Of a stretch of 10,112 bases of DNA, positions 6,256-10,112 are shown in pieces (the first letter of the stretch is position 1; the number at the start of each line of letters is the position of its first letter). This stretch comes from an uncultured Pelagibacteraceae bacterium (lineage in GTDB: Bacteria; Pseudomonadota; Alphaproteobacteria; Pelagibacterales; Pelagibacteraceae), in the NCBI GenBank assembly GCA_902519635.1, contig CABYKW010000016.1, positions 1 through 10,112 on the forward strand, written 5' to 3'. Below the pieces are notes generated by a model. It was not told where the DNA came from. It made no database searches and saw only the letters and a list, made by a program, of their open reading frames with translations. The position numbers were made by a program, and so were the translations under genes.

Positions 6256-6282
6256 TTTATATATAAATATCAAAAATTTCAA
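6256..6282 (-). promoter_or_regulatory. Candidate promoter of tRNA-Lys in the tgt-tRNA spacer
   Basis: On the minus strand TTGAAA (6282-6277) is followed after 15 bases by TATAAA (6261-6256), which would start transcription about 8 bases before the tRNA. The spacing is shorter than the usual 16-18, and AT-rich DNA gives such matches easily. Cotranscription with tgt is the alternative; I see no clear terminator between them. Confidence 0.3.
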
Positions 6283-6289
6283 ATAATTA

Positions 6290-7405
6290 TTAATTAAAAT
6301 AATCAATATATTTTTTATAAAAAGTGGCAAAAGTGCCATTCTTAATATTTTTTCTAATTTCGCTCATAAATTGTTGATAAAAGTAGATGTTGTGTAATGA
6401 AATCAACATTGAAGCCATCATCTCATTAGATTTAACCAAGTGATTTAAGTAGCTTTTAGAATATTGATTCAACCCATTTATCTCACATCTTGGATCTAAA
6501 GAAGAAGTATCTTTTTGATATTTAGAATTTTTGATATTAAGTTTACCTTCCCATGTAAAGGCTAGTCCGGTTCTACCTGATCTAGTTGGTAAAACACAAT
6601 CAAACATATCAACTCCATAACGAACAGCTCCCAAAATATCAGAAGGTGTTCCTACACCCATTAAATACCTTGGTTTGTTTTTGGGTAGTAAGTGAATTGT
6701 TTGCTCCAAAATTTCAAACATTTCTATCTGTGACTCACCTACTGCAAGTCCACCCATAGCATATCCATCAAAACCTATTTCAATTAATTTGTGAATGCTT
6801 TCTTCTCGTAAATCTTTATATAAACCACCTTGAGCTATTCCGAATAAACCTTTTGAATTATCCATGCCAAATTCAATCTTGCTACGCTTTGCCCAATGTG
6901 AAGATACATCAATTGCTTTTGACAAAGCTTTTTTGTCATTAGTTAATTTTGGACATTCGTCTAAAACCATAATTATATCTGAATTAATAGCTTTTTGAAC
7001 TTGAATGCTTTTTTCAGGACTTAAAATAATTTTTTTACCATCAATATGAGATTTAAAAACTGCTCCTATATTTTTGTCTATCTTATTTAAATTTGACAAA
7101 GACATAATCTGATAACCACCAGAGTCTGTTAGAATTGGTTTATTCCAATTCATAAATTTGTGTAGCCCATTAAATTTTTTTAATATTTCTATTCCTGGTC
7201 TTAATAATAAGTGATAAGTATTTCCTAAAATAATTTGAGTACCAGTCTTTAAAATATCATCCGTGTAAATACCTTTTACAGTTCCTTGGGTACCTACTGG
7301 CATAAATGCAGGGGTATCAATCTCACCTTTAGATGTAGAAATTTTTCCTAATCGAGCGTTATCACTTTGAGTAATTAACTCAAATGAGAAATCATTGTTT
7401 TTCAT
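6290..7405 (-). CDS. tgt: Queuine/preQ1 tRNA-guanine transglycosylase (Tgt)
   Basis: A 371-residue TIM-barrel enzyme that exchanges guanine-34 of GUN-anticodon tRNAs for preQ1 in the queuosine pathway. Active-site motifs are intact: general acid/base D94 in TDSGGYQIMSL, substrate-pocket AQGGLYKDLR (191-200) and GYAMGGLAVGE (214-224), and the catalytic nucleophile D269 in VDMFDCVLPTRSGR. The C-terminal zinc site, normally CxCxxC plus a distant His, appears degraded: the sequence is C307-E-I-N-G-L, so positions 309 and 312 are Ile and Leu, while H338 in SLHNIYFY remains. Surrounding residues (SLDPRC, YSKSYLNHL, FYQQFM) align well, so this is not a frameshift. Length is normal. ATG 7405 lies 5 bases after the cyclophilin stop, without a strong Shine-Dalgarno. 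Confidence 0.96.
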   Translation of the reverse strand: MKNNDFSFELITQSDNARLGKISTSKGEIDTPAFMPVGTQGTVKGIYTDDILKTGTQIILGNTYHLLLRPGIEILKKFNGLHKFMNWNKPILTDSGGYQIMSLSNLNKIDKNIGAVFKSHIDGKKIILSPEKSIQVQKAINSDIIMVLDECPKLTNDKKALSKAIDVSSHWAKRSKIEFGMDNSKGLFGIAQGGLYKDLREESIHKLIEIGFDGYAMGGLAVGESQIEMFEILEQTIHLLPKNKPRYLMGVGTPSDILGAVRYGVDMFDCVLPTRSGRTGLAFTWEGKLNIKNSKYQKDTSSLDPRCEINGLNQYSKSYLNHLVKSNEMMASMLISLHNIYFYQQFMSEIRKNIKNGTFATFYKKYIDYFN

Positions 7406-7410
7406 TTAAC

Positions 7411-7968
7411 TTATTTTGATCTTAGACTAATAATTTTGTCAGGATCTCGAACTGATCCACTATTCGGATCACCTTTTTTAATCATATCGACAAATTCCAT
7501 GCCTTTAATTACTTTTCCAAAGGCGGAATATTGTCTGTCTAAATGAGGAGCTGATTCAAAACATATAAAAAATTGACTGTTAGCACTATTAGGATCAGAA
7601 GATCTTGCAGCAGATAACGTTCCTCTAGTATGAGCAATGTCAGAGAATTCCGCTTTTAAGTCTGGCAGATCTGATCCTCCAGTGCCAGCTAAACTTAAAT
7701 TAAAATCAGGACTACTAGTATTTCCAAATTTTACATCTCCTGTTTGAGCCATGAATCCATCAATAACTCGATGAAAAACTACATTGTCATATCTTCCTTC
7801 GTTTGAAAATTTTTTAAATCTTTCAACGTGACTTGGAGCTTTTTCGGGATAAAGCTCAATTTCCACTTCGCCATATTTTAATTTTAAAATCATTGTATTT
7901 TCCTTAGTGAATGAATGTGTATTTAGTAAACTAAAAAACAATATAAATAAATAGATAAATTTCTTCAT
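7411..7968 (-). CDS. Cyclophilin-type peptidyl-prolyl cis-trans isomerase, exported form
   Basis: A 185-residue prolyl isomerase that assists protein folding. The N-terminus has two Lys and a hydrophobic stretch (FIYLFILFFSLLN), then a plausible cleavage after THS (residues 17-19), indicating export to the periplasm. The cyclophilin fold follows from residue 26. Catalytic-site motifs are VVFHRVIDGFMAQTGD (63-78) with the conserved Arg in FHR, RGTLSAARSSDPNSANSQFFI, and HLDRQYSAFGKVIKG. The Trp of classical cyclophilins in the last motif is absent, as in many bacterial members. Start ATG 7968 overlaps the coaD stop by one base (TAATG). A second in-frame ATG (7893-7891, Met26) sits exactly at the domain start behind an AAGGA, so a cytoplasmic form is possible. 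tgt follows after 5 bases. Confidence 0.95.
   Translation of the reverse strand: MKKFIYLFILFFSLLNTHSFTKENTMILKLKYGEVEIELYPEKAPSHVERFKKFSNEGRYDNVVFHRVIDGFMAQTGDVKFGNTSSPDFNLSLAGTGGSDLPDLKAEFSDIAHTRGTLSAARSSDPNSANSQFFICFESAPHLDRQYSAFGKVIKGMEFVDMIKKGDPNSGSVRDPDKIISLRSK
7901..7905 (-). promoter_or_regulatory. Internal ribosome-binding-site-like AAGGA in the cyclophilin gene
   Basis: AAGGA on the minus strand ends 7 bases before the in-frame ATG at 7893, ideal Shine-Dalgarno spacing. That ATG is Met26, the first residue of the cyclophilin domain. The same bases encode Lys22-Glu23, so the match could be coincidental. Confidence 0.35.
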
Positions 7969-8456
7969 TAAAATTTATTCTTTAGCATTTTAACTGTCGA
8001 TTTAGTAACAAACTTATTAATATTTCCTTCTAATTTAGTTATTTCTTTCACAAAATTTGATGAAATAATTTGATTTTCAACATCTGACATTAAAAATATT
8101 GTTTCTATATTTGAGTTAAGTTTCTTATTCATCCCTGCTAATTGAAATTCATATTCAAAATCTGAAACAGCCCTTAAACCTCTTATTATAACAGTAGCAT
8201 TGTATTTTTTACACAAGTCAATAGTAAGAGTATTAAATGCAACCACAATAATCTTTTTTTTATTAAATCTTAAGTCTTTAAATAAAGAATCTTTTATAAT
8301 TGATAATCTTTCTTCTATTGAAAAATAATAGTTCTTGTTAATATTATCTGTAGTAGCAACAATTAGTCTGTCAAATATTTTTAGTGATTTTTTTATTACA
8401 TCTATATGTCCAAAAGTGATTGGATCAAAAGTTCCTGGGTAAATTGCTGTCTTCAT
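7968..8456 (-). CDS. coaD: Phosphopantetheine adenylyltransferase (CoaD)
   Basis: A 162-residue cytoplasmic nucleotidyltransferase, normal length, catalysing 4'-phosphopantetheine + ATP to dephospho-CoA + PPi, the penultimate step of coenzyme A synthesis. The N-terminal YPGTFDPITFGHIDVI holds the T/HxGH nucleotide-binding motif (TFGH, residues 14-17; most relatives have TNGH). The middle block IIRGLRAVSDFEYEFQLAGMN (90-110) is the pantetheine/ATP site signature, and ISSNFVKEI near residue 130 is the conserved SS-x-VKE-type motif. It starts 2 bases after the gyrA stop and its own stop overlaps the cyclophilin start by one base, so it lies inside the gyrA operon. No good Shine-Dalgarno sits at the right distance. 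Confidence 0.97.
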   Translation of the reverse strand: MKTAIYPGTFDPITFGHIDVIKKSLKIFDRLIVATTDNINKNYYFSIEERLSIIKDSLFKDLRFNKKKIIVVAFNTLTIDLCKKYNATVIIRGLRAVSDFEYEFQLAGMNKKLNSNIETIFLMSDVENQIISSNFVKEITKLEGNINKFVTKSTVKMLKNKF

Positions 8457-8458
8457 AT

Positions 8459-10112
8459 TTATTGAATATTATCCTCTATTTTTATAACAGAGACAACTTT
8501 TTCATTTCCAGTCAATTTTTTAATTCTAACTCCTTGAGTATTTCTGCCTGCAACTCTTATTTCTTTTACAGCGCATCTCATAATACTGCCTTTACCTGTA
8601 GATAATAAAATTTCATCTGTATCATCTACAACTAGTGAAGCTGCTATATTTCCATTTCTAGGCGAATTGATTATACCTATTATACCTTTTCCACCTCTAT
8701 TCGTAACTCTATAATCTAGACAAGAGGATCTTTTTCCATATCCGTTTTCTGATACTGATAAGATGTATCTATCAATAGCATTTTTTATTTTTTTATCCTT
8801 ACTAATTGTTTTTGCACTAATATTTGTATTGTTTAAAATTGAAAGAGAGATTACTTTATCTTTATCATTTAATTTAATTCCTTTTATTCCTTTTGATGAT
8901 CTGCCTTTAAACAATCGCAATTTTTTAGATTTAAATCTTATACATTTACCAAATTGCGTACTTAATAATATATCTTGATCATCCTTACATATTTTAACGC
9001 CAATAATTTTATCGTCTTGATCTAGTTTCATGGCAATTTTACCGTTGTTGTTTATATTAACAAAATCCTCCAAAGTATTTTTTCTTACATTTCCTTTAGA
9101 GGTAGCAAAAATAACCATCAAATTTTTCCACTCTGACACATCCTCCGGTAAAGGCATGATAGAACTTATAGAATGATGGCTTTTTAAAGGTAATAAATTA
9201 AATATAGATTTCCCTTTTGATGCTGCTGTACCTTCTGGAATTTTGTGAGCTTTAATTTTGTAAGCTAATCCTTGTGTAGAAAAAAAGAGGACTGGTGTAT
9301 GAGTATTTGCTGTAAATATTTGGACTACAAAATCTTCTTCTCTCGTTGATATTCCAGTCTTTCCTTTTCCTCCTCTTTTTTGAGCTTTAAGTGAGCTCAA
9401 CGGACTTCTTTTGATATAACCTTGATTTGTGATGCTTATAACTACAGACTCTTTTTGAATTGTCTCTTCAATATTATAGTTTAGTACTGCATCAATAATT
9501 TTAGTTCTTCTAGGTGAGCTAAATTTGTCCTTAATATTTTCAAGTTCTTTAATTATTAATTTATTAAGCTCTTTTTTAGAATTTATGATTTTATTATACT
9601 CAATAATTAAATTTGATAACTTATTTATTTCTGTTTCTATTTCACCGATACCGTAAGCAGTTAATTTTTGAAGTCTAAGTTCAAGAATTGCATTAACTTG
9701 TGCTTTAGATAGTTGATAATTTGAAACATTTTTTTTCTTTTCAATTAAAGTGATTAGTTTTATGCTTTTTTTTACTTTCCATTTTTTTGACAAAAGATTT
9801 TTCTTAGCAACTTCTGTATCTTTAGAATTTTTTATTATCTTAATTGTTTCATCTATATTCTCTACAGATGTAGCTAAACCAATCAGAATATGAGCTCTCT
9901 CTTCAGCTTTTTTTAAATCAAATTTAATTCTTTTTAGAACTGTGTCTTCTCTAAATTTTAAAAATTCTGAAATGAATTCTTTTAAATTAAGAATTTTTGG
10001 CTTGTTATTAACAATTGCAAGTGTATTAAATCCAAAAGAGCTCTCTATATTTGTTAATTTATATAATTGTCTTCTAACAGTTTCTGGTTCGACAGCTTTC
10101 CTTATCAAGTAA
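8459..10112 (-). CDS. gyrA: DNA gyrase subunit A, C-terminal two thirds (5' end outside the window)
   Basis: About 551 codons from the 3' part of gyrA, the DNA-breaking and wrapping subunit of gyrase. The frame is open to the right edge, where the first complete codons read YLIRKAVEPE; the TTG at 10108 is internal, not a start. The fragment covers the tower/coiled-coil region (YKLTNIESSFGFNTLAI, ILELRLQKLTAYGIGEIE) and the six-bladed C-terminal pinwheel (for example NQGYIKRSPLSSLKAQ and YRVTNRGGKGIIGI). The gyrase-specific GyrA box is present as QKRGGKG (9382-9362), one conservative change from QRRGGKG, which separates it from ParC. The active-site Tyr and quinolone-resistance region lie outside the window. 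The C-terminus ends shortly after the last blade (VIKIEDNIQ) with no long acidic tail. coaD follows after 2 bases. Confidence 0.97.
   Translation of the reverse strand, partial: YLIRKAVEPETVRRQLYKLTNIESSFGFNTLAIVNNKPKILNLKEFISEFLKFREDTVLKRIKFDLKKAEERAHILIGLATSVENIDETIKIIKNSKDTEVAKKNLLSKKWKVKKSIKLITLIEKKKNVSNYQLSKAQVNAILELRLQKLTAYGIGEIETEINKLSNLIIEYNKIINSKKELNKLIIKELENIKDKFSSPRRTKIIDAVLNYNIEETIQKESVVISITNQGYIKRSPLSSLKAQKRGGKGKTGISTREEDFVVQIFTANTHTPVLFFSTQGLAYKIKAHKIPEGTAASKGKSIFNLLPLKSHHSISSIMPLPEDVSEWKNLMVIFATSKGNVRKNTLEDFVNINNNGKIAMKLDQDDKIIGVKICKDDQDILLSTQFGKCIRFKSKKLRLFKGRSSKGIKGIKLNDKDKVISLSILNNTNISAKTISKDKKIKNAIDRYILSVSENGYGKRSSCLDYRVTNRGGKGIIGIINSPRNGNIAASLVVDDTDEILLSTGKGSIMRCAVKEIRVAGRNTQGVRIKKLTGNEKVVSVIKIEDNIQ

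Noticed and set aside
8420..8605. Plus-strand open frame across the coaD/gyrA junction
   Set aside because: Antisense to conserved coaD start and gyrA end; no recognisable protein features.
8763..8978. Plus-strand hydrophobic open frame inside gyrA
   Set aside because: Antisense to gyrA C-terminal blades; its hydrophobicity simply mirrors Lys/Asn/Asp-rich coding on the other strand.
10106..10108. TTG as the start of gyrA at the right edge
   Set aside because: The frame stays open upstream to the edge and the residues match the middle of GyrA, so the real start lies outside the window.
1..10112. Mobile element, prophage, CRISPR array, defence or biosynthetic cluster
   Set aside because: No direct-repeat array, transposase, integrase, terminal inverted repeats or defence domains were seen; all genes are core housekeeping types with uniform composition, and the tRNAs show no flanking att-like duplication within the window.

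Overview
The window is strongly AT-rich (A/T in most wobble positions, Lys/Ile/Asn-rich proteins), gene-dense, and has intergenic gaps of zero to a few tens of bases. The gene content and the linked sets gyrA-coaD-cyclophilin-tgt, sdhE/recG/DUF502 and mltB-rlpA-D,D-carboxypeptidase are typical of Alphaproteobacteria. Together with the base composition and streamlining, this suggests a SAR11 (Pelagibacterales) chromosome. That placement is inference from style and synteny, not from a database match.

Left region (1-2097, all minus strand): a cell-wall operon read in the order mltB (lytic murein transglycosylase) -> RlpA-like lipoprotein with a SPOR domain -> serine D-Ala-D-Ala carboxypeptidase, the last cut by the window edge. 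The genes overlap by 11 and 8 bases, so translation is probably coupled. All three products carry export signals and would act on periplasmic peptidoglycan.

Middle region (2098-6240): tRNA-Ser(UGA) on the plus strand abuts, tail to tail with no gap, the small flavinylation factor gene sdhE. sdhE diverges from recG (Holliday junction/fork-reversal helicase) across only 26 bases. recG converges on a DUF502 membrane protein gene so tightly that the two stop codons share a TTAA palindrome. Upstream of DUF502 lies an unlisted 27-residue membrane-peptide ORF joined to it by a TAATG stop/start overlap. An M48 zinc-peptidase lipoprotein gene diverges from that and runs tail to tail into tRNA-Lys(UUU).

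Right region (6165-10112, minus strand): an apparent operon gyrA (3' part only) -> coaD -> exported cyclophilin -> tgt -> tRNA-Lys, with junctions of +2, -1 and +5 bases and then a 49-base gap. It mixes DNA topology, coenzyme A synthesis, protein folding and tRNA modification, an arrangement conserved in Alphaproteobacteria but not a single pathway.

There is no mobile element, CRISPR array, phage gene or defence system here; it is a core-genome segment. The points most worth a second look are subtle: a tRNA-guanine transglycosylase that seems to have lost two of its zinc-binding cysteines, an RlpA-like protein with eroded catalytic residues, the 27-residue coupled membrane peptide, a possible second start in the cyclophilin that would give a cytoplasmic form, and a symmetric -10 element between sdhE and recG.
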